Shown here piece after piece: positions 36,374 to 47,207 of a DNA stretch of 64,000 nt. The notes under the pieces were generated by a model, which was given only the letters and a program-made list of their open reading frames with translations, had not been told where the DNA came from and searched no databases. Position numbers and translations under genes: made by a program. The stretch spans positions 372,001 through 436,000 of the forward strand of contig NZ_BBMZ01000008.1 of the NCBI RefSeq assembly GCF_000759795.1, given 5' to 3'. The stretch is from Pseudescherichia vulneris NBRC 102420 (GTDB lineage: Bacteria; Pseudomonadota; Gammaproteobacteria; Enterobacterales; Enterobacteriaceae). Position 1 is the stretch's first letter; each line of letters starts with the position of its first letter.

Positions 36374-38352
36374 GCAAGCGTATCGCGCCGCTTCCCGCCC
36401 TGCTGCTGGCGATCCTGTTTATCGCCGCCGCCTGGCTGACCTGGGCGAACCTCTCCCAGGCTCTGCCGCGTGACCAGTGGTCGCAGGCGATCTGGCACCC
36501 GGACGTGGATGCCATTACCCAGATGATTTTTCACTACAGCCTGCTTCCCCGGCTGGCAATCTCCCTGCTGGTGGGGGCCGGGCTCGGGCTGGTGGGCGTG
36601 CTGTTCCAGCAGGTATTGCGTAACCCGCTGGCAGAACCGACTACGCTGGGCGTCTCGACCGGGGCACAGCTGGGCATTACCGTCACCACGCTGTGGGCGA
36701 TCCCCGGCGTGGCGGCCTCGCAATTTGCTGCCCTGCTTGGGGCTTGCGTCGTGGGCGCGCTGGTCTTTGGCGTCGCCTGGGGCAAACGCCTGTCGCCGGT
36801 GACGCTGATCCTCGCCGGGCTGGTGGTAAGCCTCTACTGCGGGGCGGTGAACCAGCTGCTGGTGCTGTTCCATCACGAGCAGCTGCAAAGCATGTTTATG
36901 TGGAGCACCGGCACCCTGACCCAGACCAGCTGGAGCGGGGTAGAGCGTCTCTGGCCGCAGCTGCTGGGCGGGGCGATGCTGACCCTGCTGCTGCTGCGCC
37001 CGCTGACCCTGATGGGGCTGGACGACGGCGTAGCGCGTAATCTGGGCCTGGCGCTGTCGCTGGCCCGCCTGGGGGCGCTGCTGCTGGCGATTGTCCTCAG
37101 CGCGCTGCTGGTTAACGCGGTGGGGATCATCGGCTTTATCGGCCTGTTTGCGCCGCTGCTGGCGAAGATGCTGGGGGCGCGTCGGCTGCTCTCCCGTTTG
37201 CTGCTGGCTCCGCTGATTGGGGCGCTGATCCTCTGGCTTTCGGATCAGGTGATCCTCTGGCTGACCCGCGTCTGGATGGAGGTCTCCACCGGCTCGGTGA
37301 CGGCCCTGATTGGTGCGCCGCTGCTGCTGTGGCTGCTGCCGCGCCTGAAAAGCATGAGCGCCCCGGAGATGAATGCCGGGGACAACGTTCCCACTGAACG
37401 CCAGCACCTGCCGCGCTGGGCACTGGGCGGCATCGTCGTTCTGCTGCTGGCGGTGATGGCTGCCCTGGCGCTGGGCCGCGATGCCCAAGGCTGGCACTGG
37501 GCCAGCGGTGAGATGCTGGACGCCCTGGCGCAGTGGCGCTGGCCGCGCATCATTGCGGCGCTGGTGGCGGGCGTGATGCTGGCGGTCGCGGGCTGCATTA
37601 TTCAGCGGCTGACCGGTAACCCGATGGCCAGCCCGGAAGTGTTAGGGATCAGCTCCGGCGCCGCCTTTGGTATCGTGCTGATGCTCTTCTTTGTGCCGGG
37701 GAACGCCTTTGGCTGGCTGCTGCCTGCCGGGAGCCTTGGCGCGGCGGTGACCCTGCTGATTATCCTGATCGCGGCAGGGCGGGGCGGTTTCTCTCCGCAC
37801 CGGATGCTGCTGGCCGGGATGGCGCTTAGCACCGCGTTTACTATGCTGCTGATGATGCTCCAGGCAAGCGGCGATCCACGCATGGCGCAGATCCTCACCT
37901 GGATCTCCGGCTCGACCTATAGCGCCACCGGCGAGCAGGTGATCCGCTCGGCCATCGTGATGGTGATACTGCTGGCGCTCGTGCCGCTCTGCCGCCGCTG
38001 GCTGACCATTCTGCCGCTGGGCGGTGATACCGCCCGTTCGGTGGGGATGGCGCTGACGCCGTCGCGTATCGGTCTGCTGCTGCTGGCCGCCTGCCTGACC
38101 GCTACGGCGACGATGACCATTGGCCCGCTGAGCTTTATCGGCCTGATGGCCCCGCACATTGCGCGGATGATGGGCTTCCGGCGGACGGTGCCGCACATGG
38201 TGATCTCGGGGTTGATTGGTGGGGTGATGCTGGTGTTTGCCGACTGGTGCGGGCGAATGGTGATGTTCCCGTATCAGATCCCAGCCGGGCTGCTGTCGAC
38301 CTTTATCGGTGCGCCGTACTTTATCTATCTGCTGCGTAAGCAGAGCCGATAG
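36370..38352 (+). CDS. fhuB: Ferric hydroxamate permease FhuB (fused double permease)
   Basis: 660 residues with about 20 membrane helices. It is a fusion of two FecCD-type permease halves, each with the family motifs NPLAEPTTLGVSTGAQLG (about 82-99) and NPMASPEVLGISSGAAFG, and each with a cytoplasmic EAA-like loop (GLFAPLLAKMLGARR, GLMAPHIARMMGFRR). It works with one FhuC dimer. Last gene of the operon, followed by a BIME. Confidence 0.97.
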   Translation: MSKRIAPLPALLLAILFIAAAWLTWANLSQALPRDQWSQAIWHPDVDAITQMIFHYSLLPRLAISLLVGAGLGLVGVLFQQVLRNPLAEPTTLGVSTGAQLGITVTTLWAIPGVAASQFAALLGACVVGALVFGVAWGKRLSPVTLILAGLVVSLYCGAVNQLLVLFHHEQLQSMFMWSTGTLTQTSWSGVERLWPQLLGGAMLTLLLLRPLTLMGLDDGVARNLGLALSLARLGALLLAIVLSALLVNAVGIIGFIGLFAPLLAKMLGARRLLSRLLLAPLIGALILWLSDQVILWLTRVWMEVSTGSVTALIGAPLLLWLLPRLKSMSAPEMNAGDNVPTERQHLPRWALGGIVVLLLAVMAALALGRDAQGWHWASGEMLDALAQWRWPRIIAALVAGVMLAVAGCIIQRLTGNPMASPEVLGISSGAAFGIVLMLFFVPGNAFGWLLPAGSLGAAVTLLIILIAAGRGGFSPHRMLLAGMALSTAFTMLLMMLQASGDPRMAQILTWISGSTYSATGEQVIRSAIVMVILLALVPLCRRWLTILPLGGDTARSVGMALTPSRIGLLLLAACLTATATMTIGPLSFIGLMAPHIARMMGFRRTVPHMVISGLIGGVMLVFADWCGRMVMFPYQIPAGLLSTFIGAPYFIYLLRKQSR

Positions 38353-38356
38353 TTTT

Positions 38357-38425
38357 CCCCGGTGGCGCTGCGCTTACCGGGGCTACAGAGTCCGTAGGCC
38401 GGGTCAGGCGAAGCCGCCACCCGGC
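38357..38425. repeat. BIME after fhuB, in the convergent gap with hemL
   Basis: Two REP palindromes, 38357-38382 (CCGGTGGCGCTGCGCTTACCGG core) and 38394-38425 (GTAGGCCGGGTCAGGC arm), fill the space between the convergent fhuB and hemL stops. It probably stabilises both mRNAs. Confidence 0.85.
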
Positions 38426-38439
38426 AATTAACGGTAAAA

Positions 38440-39720
38440 CTACAGTTGGGCAAACGCCTTGCGCGCGGCGTCGAGGGTCTTGTTGATATCCTCGTCGCTG
38501 TGGGCAATGGACATAAAGCCCGCTTCAAACGCCGACGGCGCCAGGTAGATCCCCTCATCCAGCATCAGGTGGAAGAAGCGCTTGAAGCGTTCCACGTCGC
38601 ACTTCACCACGTCCTGATAGCAGGTTACGGTCTCGGCATCGGTAAAGAAGATCCCGAACATGCCGCCGACGTGATTCACCACCAGCGGGATCCCCGCGTC
38701 CTGTGCCGCGTCCAGCAGGCCGTCAGCCAGGCGAGTGGTCAGATCCGTCAGGGTTTCGTGCACGCCCGGCTGGGACACCTCGGTTAAGCAGGCATAACCC
38801 GCTGCCATCGCAATCGGGTTACCGGAGAGGGTTCCCGCCTGGTAAACCGGCCCGGTTGGAGCCAGGGCGTCCATTACGTCGCGACGGCCACCAAACGCGC
38901 CCACCGGCATCCCGCCGCCGATGATTTTGCCGAGGCAGGTCAGATCCGGCACCACGTTGTAGTGTGCCTGCGCGCCCGCCAGCGCAACGCGGAAGCCGGT
39001 CATGACTTCGTCAATGATCAGCAGCGCGCCGAACTCATCACACAGCGCGCGCAGGCCCGGCAGGAACTCCGGCTGCGGCGGGACGCAGTTCATGTTGCCC
39101 GCGACCGGCTCGACGATAATGCAGGCGATCTCCTGCGGATACTGCTCAAAGGCTTCCCGCACCGAGGCCAGATCGTTATAGGTGCAGGTCAGGGTATGTT
39201 TAGCGAAATCCGCCGGCACCCCCGGTGAGTTGGGTTGACCGAGAGTGAGCGCGCCGGAGCCCGCTTTCACCAGCAGGCAGTCGGCGTGGCCGTGGTAGCA
39301 GCCCTCGAACTTAATAATTTTGTCGCGGCCGGTAAAGCCACGCGCCAGGCGAATGGCGCTCATCGTCGCCTCGGTGCCGGAGTTGACCATCCGCACCATA
39401 TCCATGGTCGGGACCAGTTCGGTCACCAGCGCCGCCATCTTCACTTCCATCTCGGTGGGTGCGCCAAAGCTCAGGCCGCGCTCCGCCGCTTCGATCACCG
39501 CGTTGCGGATCGCCGGGTGGTTATGGCCCAGCACCATCGGACCCCAGGAGCCGACGTAGTCGACATAGGCCTTACCGTCCGCATCGTAGAGGTAAGCTCC
39601 GTCAGCGCGCTCGATAAACAGCGGCGTGCCGCCGACGCCGCTGAAGGCGCGGACCGGCGAGTTGACGCCGCCGGGGATAAGCTCGCGTGCCGCGCTGTAG
39701 AGGTTTTCTGACTTACTCAT
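38440..39720 (-). CDS. hemL: Glutamate-1-semialdehyde 2,1-aminomutase
   Basis: Final step of C5-pathway 5-aminolevulinate synthesis; PLP enzyme. The ATG at 39720 ([18 protein letters not shown]) with AGGAACGA upstream gives 426 residues, as in E. coli. The PLP lysine lies in [20 protein letters not shown] (about residue 265), and FRVALAGAQ and IDEVMTGF are the usual neighbours. A far longer upstream frame would overlap clcA and is rejected. It is divergent from clcA. Confidence 0.97.
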   Translation of the reverse strand: MSKSENLYSAARELIPGGVNSPVRAFSGVGGTPLFIERADGAYLYDADGKAYVDYVGSWGPMVLGHNHPAIRNAVIEAAERGLSFGAPTEMEVKMAALVTELVPTMDMVRMVNSGTEATMSAIRLARGFTGRDKIIKFEGCYHGHADCLLVKAGSGALTLGQPNSPGVPADFAKHTLTCTYNDLASVREAFEQYPQEIACIIVEPVAGNMNCVPPQPEFLPGLRALCDEFGALLIIDEVMTGFRVALAGAQAHYNVVPDLTCLGKIIGGGMPVGAFGGRRDVMDALAPTGPVYQAGTLSGNPIAMAAGYACLTEVSQPGVHETLTDLTTRLADGLLDAAQDAGIPLVVNHVGGMFGIFFTDAETVTCYQDVVKCDVERFKRFFHLMLDEGIYLAPSAFEAGFMSIAHSDEDINKTLDAARKAFAQL

Positions 39721-39820
39721 GGATTCGTTCCTGGTTGGTAGAGAAGGTAATTGCACTATTCTAAGGTATTCCGCGTTTGTTATAAAAGGATCGCCCAGGT
39801 AAACTACCTGCCCTAATTGT

Positions 39821-41227
39821 ATGACTAATTCATTTTCGGCTATGAAAATAAAAACCAATGCGATGCGAACGCGGCGGATCCTCCGCCTACTGCAGCGGGA
39901 TAAGACGCCGCTGGCGATCTTACTGATGGCTGCGCTGGTGGGCACTCTCGCGGGCGCTGTCGGCGTCGCCTTTGAGAAGGCGGTCAATGCGGTCAGCCTC
40001 TGGCGACTCGGCACGGTGGCGCAATTCGCTGATGACGCTGCGTGGCTGATGTGGCCCCTGGTCTTTGTACTCTCGGCGCTGCTTGCGATGGTGGGCTACT
40101 TTCTGGTGCGCCGCTTTGCCCCGGAGGCAGGCGGCTCGGGCATTCCCGAGATCGAGGGTGCGCTGGAGGAGCTGCGTCCGGTACGCTGGTGGCGCGTCCT
40201 GCCGGTCAAGTTTATCGGCGGCATGGGCACGTTAGGCGCGGGCATGGTGCTGGGTCGTGAAGGGCCGACGGTGCAGCTCGGGGGCAACGTTGGCCGCATG
40301 GTGCTGGATATCTTCCGCATGCGCGGCACCGAGGCGCGGCACACCCTGCTGGCCACCGGCGCGGCGGCGGGGTTGTCGGCGGCCTTTAACGCGCCGCTGG
40401 CCGGGATCCTGTTTATCATCGAGGAGATGCGACCGCAGTTTCGCTACAACCTCATCTCGATTAAGGCGGTCTTTACCGGCGTGATCATGTCGAGCGTGGT
40501 GTTTCGCTACTTTAACGGCGAGGCGGCGGTGATCGACGTAGGCAAGCTGACCAATGCGCCCATCAACACGCTGTGGCTCTACCTGGTGCTGGGGATGATC
40601 TTTGGCTGCGTCGGCCCGTTGTTTAACACCCTGGTTCTGCGTACTCAGGATCTCTTTGGCCGCCTACACGGCGGGCAGATTGGCAAGTGGGTGCTGATTG
40701 GCGGAGCCATTGGCGGCTTGTGCGGGGTGCTGGGGCTGATCGTGCCTGAGATCTCCGGGGGCGGCTTTACGCTGATCCCCATTGCGGCAGCGGGCAACTA
40801 TACCGCCGGGATGCTGCTGTTTATCTTCGTTGCGCGGGTGATTACCACACTGCTCTGTTTCTCGTCCGGCGCGCCGGGGGGCATCTTCGCCCCGATGCTG
40901 GCGCTGGGCACGCTGCTGGGCACGGCGTTCGGCATGGCCTGCGCAGAGATTTTCCCGCTCTACCACCTTGAGGCGGGCACTTTTGCCATCGCCGGGATGG
41001 GGGCGCTGCTGGCCGCCTCGGTACGCGCGCCGCTGACCGGTATCGTGCTGGTTTTGGAAATGACTGACAATTATCAGCTCATTTTGCCAATGATTATTAC
41101 CTGCCTGGGTGCCACGCTACTGGCACAGTTCTTAGGCGGTAAGCCGCTCTACTCCACGATCCTCGCCCGCACGCTGGCGAGGCAGGGAGGCGATCCTGAC
41201 GGCAAGCCTCGCCAGGAGAATACTTGA
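39821..41227 (+). CDS. clcA: H+/Cl- exchange transporter ClcA
   Basis: CLC-family 2 Cl-/1 H+ antiporter used in extreme acid resistance. 468 residues (E. coli 473). Selectivity motifs GSGIPE, GREGPTV (external gating Glu, residue 147 here, 148 in E. coli), the internal proton Glu in FIIEEMRPQ and GGIFAP are intact. The first ATG (39821) is kept because the gating Glu then falls within one residue of the E. coli position; the Shine-Dalgarno is poor and ATGs at 39842 and 39863 remain possible. The hydrophilic ends differ from E. coli. Confidence 0.95.
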   Translation: MTNSFSAMKIKTNAMRTRRILRLLQRDKTPLAILLMAALVGTLAGAVGVAFEKAVNAVSLWRLGTVAQFADDAAWLMWPLVFVLSALLAMVGYFLVRRFAPEAGGSGIPEIEGALEELRPVRWWRVLPVKFIGGMGTLGAGMVLGREGPTVQLGGNVGRMVLDIFRMRGTEARHTLLATGAAAGLSAAFNAPLAGILFIIEEMRPQFRYNLISIKAVFTGVIMSSVVFRYFNGEAAVIDVGKLTNAPINTLWLYLVLGMIFGCVGPLFNTLVLRTQDLFGRLHGGQIGKWVLIGGAIGGLCGVLGLIVPEISGGGFTLIPIAAAGNYTAGMLLFIFVARVITTLLCFSSGAPGGIFAPMLALGTLLGTAFGMACAEIFPLYHLEAGTFAIAGMGALLAASVRAPLTGIVLVLEMTDNYQLILPMIITCLGATLLAQFLGGKPLYSTILARTLARQGGDPDGKPRQENT

Positions 41228-41308
41228 ACGATTTACCAGGGTAATGGATAATATGCACAAAGATCGGGCGGGTTAACGTCCGGATCGCCGTATCAATGGG
41301 AGTTTAAA

Positions 41309-41653
41309 ATGAGTGATGACGTAGCGCTGCCTCTGCAATTTACTGAAGCAGCAGCAATTAAAGTAAAAAGCCTGATCGCGGATGAAGAGAATCCGAACCT
41401 GAAACTGCGCGTCTACATTACCGGCGGCGGTTGCAGCGGCTTCCAGTACGGTTTTACCTTTGACGACCAGATCAACGATGGCGACATGACCATTGAGAAG
41501 CAGGGCGTTGGGCTGGTTGTAGATCCGATGAGCCTGCAATACCTGGTTGGCGGCGCGGTAGACTACACCGAAGGGCTGGAAGGTTCCCGCTTTGTGGTCA
41601 CCAACCCGAACGCCAAAAGCACCTGCGGGTGTGGCTCCTCATTCAGCATCTAA
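41309..41653 (+). CDS. erpA: A-type iron-sulfur carrier ErpA
   Basis: Carries Fe-S clusters to apo-enzymes such as IspG and IspH and respiratory proteins. 114 residues. The three conserved cysteines are present: [11 protein letters not shown] and the C-terminal [11 protein letters not shown]. It has a GGGAG Shine-Dalgarno and its own unit between clcA and a BIME. Confidence 0.98.
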   Translation: MSDDVALPLQFTEAAAIKVKSLIADEENPNLKLRVYITGGGCSGFQYGFTFDDQINDGDMTIEKQGVGLVVDPMSLQYLVGGAVDYTEGLEGSRFVVTNPNAKSTCGCGSSFSI

Positions 41654-41670
41654 ATCGCACCACGCTCGCC

Positions 41671-41754
41671 GTAGGCCGGGCAAACAGCGTGCCGCCCGGC
41701 ATTACAGCGGTGGCATGGTAACGCCCGGTGGCGCCACGCTTACCGGGCCTACAA
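41671..41754. repeat. BIME between erpA and yadS
   Basis: Two opposed REP units (GTAGGCCGGGCAAACAGCG arm and GGTGGCGCCACGCTTACCGG palindrome) lie in the convergent gap. Confidence 0.88.
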
Positions 41755-41761
41755 ACTGGTT

Positions 41762-42385
41762 TTAGCCTCGATTCTCATCCAGCGCAAAAGTGGGCAGCTT
41801 CAGGTGCCAGCGGATCGCCGCCAGGCGGATAGTTAAGGTTACTACCATCCCCAGCATACTGGCGCTCTCCAGCGGTACGGCAAAGGTATAGAACGCTGTT
41901 GCGTGGACGATGCCGCCGATAATGCAGGCGGTAGCGTAAATTTCAGTGCGCAGGATCATCGGTATCTCCCGCGCCAGCACGTCACGAATAATCCCCCCGC
42001 CGACGCCGGTCAGCACGCCCATGCAGATCGCCACCATTGGCCCGGTCTCCGCCAGAAACGCTTTATTCACGCCGATGCCGACAAATACCGCCAGCCCGAC
42101 GGCGTCCAGCACCGGCAGGATCCACTTTGGCAGCCTGCGCGGCTGACGCACCAGCACGATCGTCAGCAGGCAGGTGACCATCGCGACCACCAGGTCGGTG
42201 GGATCTTTGACCCAGAATACTGGCCCATGGGCGAGCGCCATATCGCGGATCGTGCCGCCGCCAATAGCGGTCACCACGCCTAATACCAGCACGCCGAAGG
42301 GATCCATACGTAGCTTTCCGGCCAGAAGAACGCCGGAGATGGCGAAAACGGCCGTGCCGATGATATCCAGCCAGTAGACGAGCAT
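41762..42385 (-). CDS. yadS: TRIC-type / UPF0126 inner-membrane protein YadS
   Basis: 207 residues, seven predicted helices in two repeated halves, each with a Gly-rich GGGxxRD motif (VVTAIGGGTIRDMAL and GVLTGVGGGIIRDVLA). Relatives are related in structure to trimeric intracellular cation channels; the E. coli protein has been linked to glycine uptake. It starts 13 bases after the btuF stop, so it is the end of the mtn-btuF-yadS operon. Confidence 0.93.
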   Translation of the reverse strand: MLVYWLDIIGTAVFAISGVLLAGKLRMDPFGVLVLGVVTAIGGGTIRDMALAHGPVFWVKDPTDLVVAMVTCLLTIVLVRQPRRLPKWILPVLDAVGLAVFVGIGVNKAFLAETGPMVAICMGVLTGVGGGIIRDVLAREIPMILRTEIYATACIIGGIVHATAFYTFAVPLESASMLGMVVTLTIRLAAIRWHLKLPTFALDENRG

Positions 42386-42398
42386 TGCTTATCCTCGA

Positions 42399-43196
42399 TT
42401 ATTTCCCTGCCGCCAGCGCGGTACAGAGTTGTTTTGCGGCGAGGATAATACGCGGGCTTGCGCGTTCAAACCAGTCGCTGTTGAGGACAATAAGTGGAAT
42501 TTTGAGCTGTTTATCCCAGAATTGCGCAACCTCTGCGGCCTGAGTAGCATTTCCTGCAAAAACAATCGCCTCGGGCTGGCGGGCCAGCACGTGCTCACGG
42601 CTCACCTGCGGCCAGGGTACCCGGCTGGCGGCAAAGATATTTTCGCCTCCGCACAGCTCCAGCACCTCGTTCTGAATTGAACCTTTGGCGGTGGTGAAGA
42701 GTGGGGTGCCGCCAAACTGTATAAATACCCGTTTAGGCGTGGCGCTGGCGTAGCGTGCCTTCAGCTCGGCGTAGTCGGCCAGCAGCGTGTCAGCGGCGTG
42801 GTTAGCCTGCTCAGGGGCAGGGCTATAAGGAGCCAGCTGGCGCAGCGCCGCCGCGATCTGCTCCACGGTCTGGGCGTCGATCCACAGCACCTTGATACCG
42901 AGGCCCGCTAGCTGGTTGACCTGCCGCTCGGCGTTGCCGCCGCGCCAGGCCAGCACCAGATCCGGCTTAAGCGCGACGATGCGCTCAAGGTTGATCCCCT
43001 GAAAGCTGGCTACCTGCTCGATCTTTTCGGCCGCAGGTGGATAGTCAGAGAAGCTACTCACCCCGACCGGCTCGATCCCCGCCGCAAAGGCAAGCTCGGT
43101 ATTGGCCGGGGAGAGGGTCACTACGCGGGGGGCGGCCAGCGCCGACCCCGCCGCCAGCAGCAGGGCGACGAGCGCCCTAACGCCGCGGTTAGCCAC
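42399..43196 (-). CDS. btuF: Vitamin B12 periplasmic binding protein
   Basis: Delivers cobalamin to BtuCD. The GTG at 43196 is chosen ([18 protein letters not shown] signal peptide): it gives 265 residues (E. coli 266) and overlaps the mtn stop by 8 bases, whereas an upstream ATG at 43223 would lie deeper in mtn. Class III binding fold motifs: [19 protein letters not shown] and [14 protein letters not shown]. Weak conservation in the 150-200 region compared with E. coli is typical of this family. Confidence 0.95.
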   Translation of the reverse strand: MANRGVRALVALLLAAGSALAAPRVVTLSPANTELAFAAGIEPVGVSSFSDYPPAAEKIEQVASFQGINLERIVALKPDLVLAWRGGNAERQVNQLAGLGIKVLWIDAQTVEQIAAALRQLAPYSPAPEQANHAADTLLADYAELKARYASATPKRVFIQFGGTPLFTTAKGSIQNEVLELCGGENIFAASRVPWPQVSREHVLARQPEAIVFAGNATQAAEVAQFWDKQLKIPLIVLNSDWFERASPRIILAAKQLCTALAAGK

Positions 43197-43887
43197 GCGC
43201 CAGCTTCTGCACGAGGGTTTCAACCATCAGGCTGGACTGCTTCGCCGCCACCGCCAGGAACTCGTCGAAGCTCAGGTGCGATTCACGGTCGGCCACGTCG
43301 GAGATGGCGCGAACCACCACGAAGGGCACGCCGAAGCTGTGGCAGACGTGAGCGATAGCGGTCGCTTCCATCTCAACGGCCACGGCCTGTGGGAAGTGGC
43401 TGCGGATCTTTTCCAGACCGGCTGCGCCGTTGATAAAGGCATCGCCGCTGACGATCAGCCCGCTGGCAGCGTTGAGGTTATGCTCAGCGATACAGGCTTT
43501 GGCGGCCGCAATCAGTTTCTCATCGGCCTTGAAGCCCGCCGGGCAGCCTGGCAGCTGGCCATACTCGTAGCCAAATGCCGTCACGTCGGCATCGTGGTAG
43601 CGCGCTTCGTCGGAGACCACGATGTCGCCCACGTTCAGCGTCGGGGCCAGGCCGCCGGCGGAGCCGGTGTTGATGATGGCATCCGGCTGGCAGCGCTCCA
43701 GCAGCAGGGCCGCGCCCATTGCCGCTGCCACTTTACCAATGCCCGATTTCAGCAGCGCAACGTCAACGCCATGCAGCTGGCCAGTGTAAATTTCGCTGCC
43801 GCCCACGCTGTGGGTCTGACGGTTTTCGATTTTGTCGCGCAGGAGCGCAACCTCTTCTTCCATTGCACCAATGATGCCGATTTTCAT
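43189..43887 (-). CDS. mtn: 5'-methylthioadenosine/S-adenosylhomocysteine nucleosidase
   Basis: Cleaves adenine from MTA (by-product of SpeE), SAH and 5'-deoxyadenosine, and so feeds methionine salvage and autoinducer-2 synthesis. 232 residues, as in E. coli. Catalytic Glu12 ([10 protein letters not shown]), [10 protein letters not shown] and the specificity segment [12 protein letters not shown], followed by RAISD with the catalytic Asp197, are present. First gene of mtn-btuF-yadS; divergent from dgt. Confidence 0.97.
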   Translation of the reverse strand: MKIGIIGAMEEEVALLRDKIENRQTHSVGGSEIYTGQLHGVDVALLKSGIGKVAAAMGAALLLERCQPDAIINTGSAGGLAPTLNVGDIVVSDEARYHDADVTAFGYEYGQLPGCPAGFKADEKLIAAAKACIAEHNLNAASGLIVSGDAFINGAAGLEKIRSHFPQAVAVEMEATAIAHVCHSFGVPFVVVRAISDVADRESHLSFDEFLAVAAKQSSLMVETLVQKLARG

Positions 43888-43969
43888 AGATTTACTCGCG
43901 ATAAGCCAGATTTGAGGGCATAGTCTATCATGCGCTTACGGGGAAGCGCATTGCTCAGGGGGAGAGGAT

Positions 43970-45484
43970 ATGGCACAGATCGATTTCCGCAATAAGATTA
44001 ACTGGCGTCGCCGCTACCGTTCACCCCAGGGCGTGAAAACCGAGCGCGAAGTGTTACGCATCTTCGAGAGCGATCGCGGTCGGATCGTCAACTCAGCCGC
44101 TATTCGTCGTCTGCAGCAAAAGACCCAAGTCTTCCCGCTGGAGCGCAACGCGGCGGTGCGTACCCGTCTGACCCACTCGCTGGAGGTGCAGCAGGTCGGG
44201 CGCTACATCGCCAAGGAGATCCTTAGCCGCCTGAAGGAGATGCGCCTGCTGGAGCGCTACGGGCTGGACGAGCTGACCGGCCCCTTTGAGAGCATCGTTG
44301 AGATGGCCTGCCTGATGCACGACATCGGCAACCCGCCGTTCGGCCACTTTGGCGAGGCGGCGATTAACGACTGGTTTCGCCAGCGCCTGCACCCGCAGGA
44401 TGCCGCCAGCCAGCCGTTGAGCGGCGATCGCTGCGAGGTGGTCTCCCTGCGCCTGCGTGACGGCGAGGAGGCGGCCAACGACCTGCGGCGCAAGGTGCGC
44501 CAGGACCTCTGTCACTTTGAGGGCAATGCCCAGGGGATCCGCCTGGTGCACTCCCTGATGCGCATGAACCTCACCTGGGCGCAGGTAGGCTGCATCCTGA
44601 AATATACCCGCCCGGCCTGGTGGCGGGGCGAGCCACCCGCCAGCCACAGCTATTTAATGAAAAAACCGGGCTACTACTTCTCTGAAGAGGAGTACGTGGC
44701 GCGGCTGCGTAAAGAGCTGGACCTGGATACCTGGAGCCGTTTCCCGCTGACGTGGGTGATGGAAGCGGCGGACGATATCTCCTACTGCGTCGCCGATCTG
44801 GAGGACGCGGTAGAGAAAAACATATTTACCGTGGAGCAGCTCTACCAGCATCTCTATAACGCCTGGGGGCCGCACGAAAAAGGATCGCTATTTTCTCAGG
44901 TGGTAGAGAACGCCTGGGATAAATCCCGGGCTAACTCCCTCAGCCGCAGCGCGGAAGATCAGTTCTTTATGTATCTGCGGGTCAATACCTTAAATAAGCT
45001 GGTGCCCTACGCTGCCCAGCGCTTTATTGATAACTTACCGCAGATCTTCTCCGGCGAATTTAACCATGCCCTGTTGGAAGACGACAGCGGCTACAGCCAA
45101 CTGCTTGAATTGTATAAGAGCGTGGCGGTTGAAAATGTCTTCTGCCACCCCGATGTTGAACAGCTGGAACTGCAAGGCTATCGCGTCATCAGCGGGCTGC
45201 TGGATATTTATCGCCCGCTGTTGCAGATGACGCTGGCGGACTTTAGCGAGCTAGCGGAAAAAGAGCGGGTGAAGCGTTTTCCCATTGAAACCCGCCTGTT
45301 TCATAAGCTCTCAGGACGCCACCGCCTGGCCTATGTAGAAGCCGTGAGCAAGCTATCGCGTGATGAAGCAGACTTCCCGGTGCTGGAATATTATTACCGC
45401 TGTCGCCTTATTCAGGACTATATCAGCGGCATGACCGATCTCTATGCCTGGGACGAGTACCGACGGCTGATGGCGGTTGAATAA
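43970..45484 (+). CDS. dgt: dGTP triphosphohydrolase
   Basis: HD-domain enzyme that splits dGTP to deoxyguanosine and tripolyphosphate; it lowers the dGTP pool and the T7 1.2 protein inhibits it in E. coli. 504 residues (E. coli 505). HD motif and neighbours: [30 protein letters not shown] and [16 protein letters not shown]. Shine-Dalgarno GGGGGAGAGG region immediately upstream. Confidence 0.97.
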   Translation: MAQIDFRNKINWRRRYRSPQGVKTEREVLRIFESDRGRIVNSAAIRRLQQKTQVFPLERNAAVRTRLTHSLEVQQVGRYIAKEILSRLKEMRLLERYGLDELTGPFESIVEMACLMHDIGNPPFGHFGEAAINDWFRQRLHPQDAASQPLSGDRCEVVSLRLRDGEEAANDLRRKVRQDLCHFEGNAQGIRLVHSLMRMNLTWAQVGCILKYTRPAWWRGEPPASHSYLMKKPGYYFSEEEYVARLRKELDLDTWSRFPLTWVMEAADDISYCVADLEDAVEKNIFTVEQLYQHLYNAWGPHEKGSLFSQVVENAWDKSRANSLSRSAEDQFFMYLRVNTLNKLVPYAAQRFIDNLPQIFSGEFNHALLEDDSGYSQLLELYKSVAVENVFCHPDVEQLELQGYRVISGLLDIYRPLLQMTLADFSELAEKERVKRFPIETRLFHKLSGRHRLAYVEAVSKLSRDEADFPVLEYYYRCRLIQDYISGMTDLYAWDEYRRLMAVE

Positions 45485-45542
45485 TATCTGAGCGATTGTA
45501 AAGACGCTCAATAAATTTTTACTTTTAACAACACGTTATGCC

Positions 45543-45570
45543 GGAACTTCGCGCTATAAATTGACTCTTA
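45543..45570 (+). promoter_or_regulatory. Sigma-E promoter of degP
   Basis: GGAACTT (45543-45549), a 16-base spacer and TCTTA (45566-45570) match the sigma-E pattern and the degP promoter of E. coli in position and sequence. Confidence 0.75.
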
Positions 45571-45620
45571 TCGATACTTACACGCCGTTTTGCGTTATCA
45601 GTAAATAGAGATTAAGCGAC

Positions 45621-47051
45621 ATGAAAAAAACCACGTTAGCAATGAGTGCCCTGGCTCTGAGTTTAGGTTTAGCCCTGTCCCCGCTGTCGGTATCAGCGGC
45701 CGAAACCGCCTCAGCGATCCCGCCATCACAGCAGATGCCAAGCCTGGCACCGATGCTGGAAAAAGTGATGCCGTCGGTAGTGAGCATCAACGTTGAAGGC
45801 AGCACCACGGTCAATACCCCGCGTATGGGGCGTAACTTCCAGCAGTTCTTTGGTGAAAACTCGCCGTTCTGCCAGGAGGGGTCGCCGTTCCAGAGCTCGC
45901 CCTTCTGCCAGGGTGGACAGGGTGGCGCTGACGACGGTGGCCAACAGCAGAAATTTATGGCGCTGGGCTCCGGCGTGATTATTGATGCGGCGAAAGGCTA
46001 TGTCGTGACCAACAACCACGTGGTCGATAACGCCAGCACCATTAAGGTCCAGCTGGGCGATGGGCGTAAATTTGATGCCAAGGTGGTGGGCAAAGATCCG
46101 CGCTCCGATCTGGCGCTGATCCAGATTCAGGATCCGAAAAACCTGACCGCCATTAAGCTCGCTGACTCCGATGCCCTGCGCGTGGGTGACTACACGGTAG
46201 CCATCGGTAACCCGTTTGGCCTCGGTGAGACGGTCACCTCGGGCATCGTCTCGGCGCTGGGCCGTAGCGGCCTGAATGCCGAAAACTACGAGAACTTTAT
46301 CCAGACCGATGCGGCGATCAACCGCGGTAACTCCGGCGGTGCGCTGGTGAACCTCAACGGTGAGCTGATCGGTATCAACACCGCGATCCTCGCCCCGGAC
46401 GGCGGCAACATCGGTATCGGCTTTGCGATCCCAAGCAACATGGTGAAAAACCTCACCGCGCAGATGGTGCAGTATGGCCAGGTGCGCCGTGGCGAGCTGG
46501 GTATTCTCGGCACCGAGCTGAACTCCGAGCTGGCGAAGGCGATGAAGGTTGACGCCCAGCGCGGGGCCTTTGTTAGCCAGGTGATGCCGAACTCGTCGGC
46601 GGCGAAAGCGGGCATTAAGGCAGGGGATGTGATCACCTCCCTGAACGGTAAGCCAATCAGCAGCTTCGCGGCCCTGCGGGCAGAAGTGGGCTCAATGCCG
46701 ATCGGCAGCAAGGTCTCGCTGGGCCTGCTGCGTGAAGGCAAGCCGGTTACCGTTAGCCTTGAACTGCAGCAGAGCAGCCAGAACCAGGTGGAATCCAGCA
46801 CCATCTTCAGCGGCATTGAAGGCGCTGAGATGAGCAACGCAGGCCAGAACAAGGGCGTCACCGTCAGCAACGTGAAGGCGAACAGCCCGGCAGCGCGCAT
46901 CGGCCTGAAGAAAGGTGATGTGATTATCGGCGCGAACCAGCAGCCGGTGAAGAACATTGCCGAACTGCGTAAGATCCTCGACAGCAAGCCTTCAGTGCTG
47001 GCGCTGAATATCCAGCGTGGCGATACCTCTCTTTACCTGCTGATGCAGTAA
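45621..47051 (+). CDS. degP: Periplasmic serine protease/chaperone DegP
   Basis: Degrades and chaperones misfolded envelope proteins. 476 residues (E. coli 474). Signal peptide to about residue 26; catalytic triad His (TNNHVVDNA), Asp (DPRSDLALIQ) and Ser (GNSGGALV); LA loop with the two cysteines (SPFCQEGSPFQSSPFCQGG); PDZ1 at about 280-370 and PDZ2 at about 385-475. Controlled by a sigma-E promoter here; in E. coli also by CpxR. Confidence 0.98.
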   Translation: MKKTTLAMSALALSLGLALSPLSVSAAETASAIPPSQQMPSLAPMLEKVMPSVVSINVEGSTTVNTPRMGRNFQQFFGENSPFCQEGSPFQSSPFCQGGQGGADDGGQQQKFMALGSGVIIDAAKGYVVTNNHVVDNASTIKVQLGDGRKFDAKVVGKDPRSDLALIQIQDPKNLTAIKLADSDALRVGDYTVAIGNPFGLGETVTSGIVSALGRSGLNAENYENFIQTDAAINRGNSGGALVNLNGELIGINTAILAPDGGNIGIGFAIPSNMVKNLTAQMVQYGQVRRGELGILGTELNSELAKAMKVDAQRGAFVSQVMPNSSAAKAGIKAGDVITSLNGKPISSFAALRAEVGSMPIGSKVSLGLLREGKPVTVSLELQQSSQNQVESSTIFSGIEGAEMSNAGQNKGVTVSNVKANSPAARIGLKKGDVIIGANQQPVKNIAELRKILDSKPSVLALNIQRGDTSLYLLMQ

Positions 47052-47058
47052 TCGCATT

Positions 47059-47083
47059 ACCCCTTCTCCGCCCGGGGAAGGGG
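47059..47083 (+). terminator. Hairpin after degP
   Basis: ACCCCTTC with an inner CC/GG extension pairs with GAAGGGGT; no T-run follows. A second small dyad (CCTCACAG/CTGTGAGG, about 47086-47105) lies just downstream. Confidence 0.55.
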
Positions 47084-47207
47084 TCTCCTCACAGATTCTG
47101 TGAGGCCTTCCACAACTCCACACTTCCGCACCGTGCTTTGTGCTTTTGCACAATGCAGCGCGCTGGCAACTCCCTTATTCTTGTGATCTGCTCAGGGGAG
47201 GGATTAC

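Noticed and set aside
36304-37497. Gln/His-rich frame of 397 codons opposite fhuB
   Set aside because: Its composition is the complement of the Leu-rich permease sequence.
39721-40014. N-terminal extension of hemL
   Set aside because: It would overlap the clcA promoter and start; homology and the Shine-Dalgarno support ATG 39720.
45490-45530. Possible CpxR box upstream of degP
   Set aside because: Only one clear GTAAA half-site was seen, not the GTAAA-N5-GTAAA repeat.
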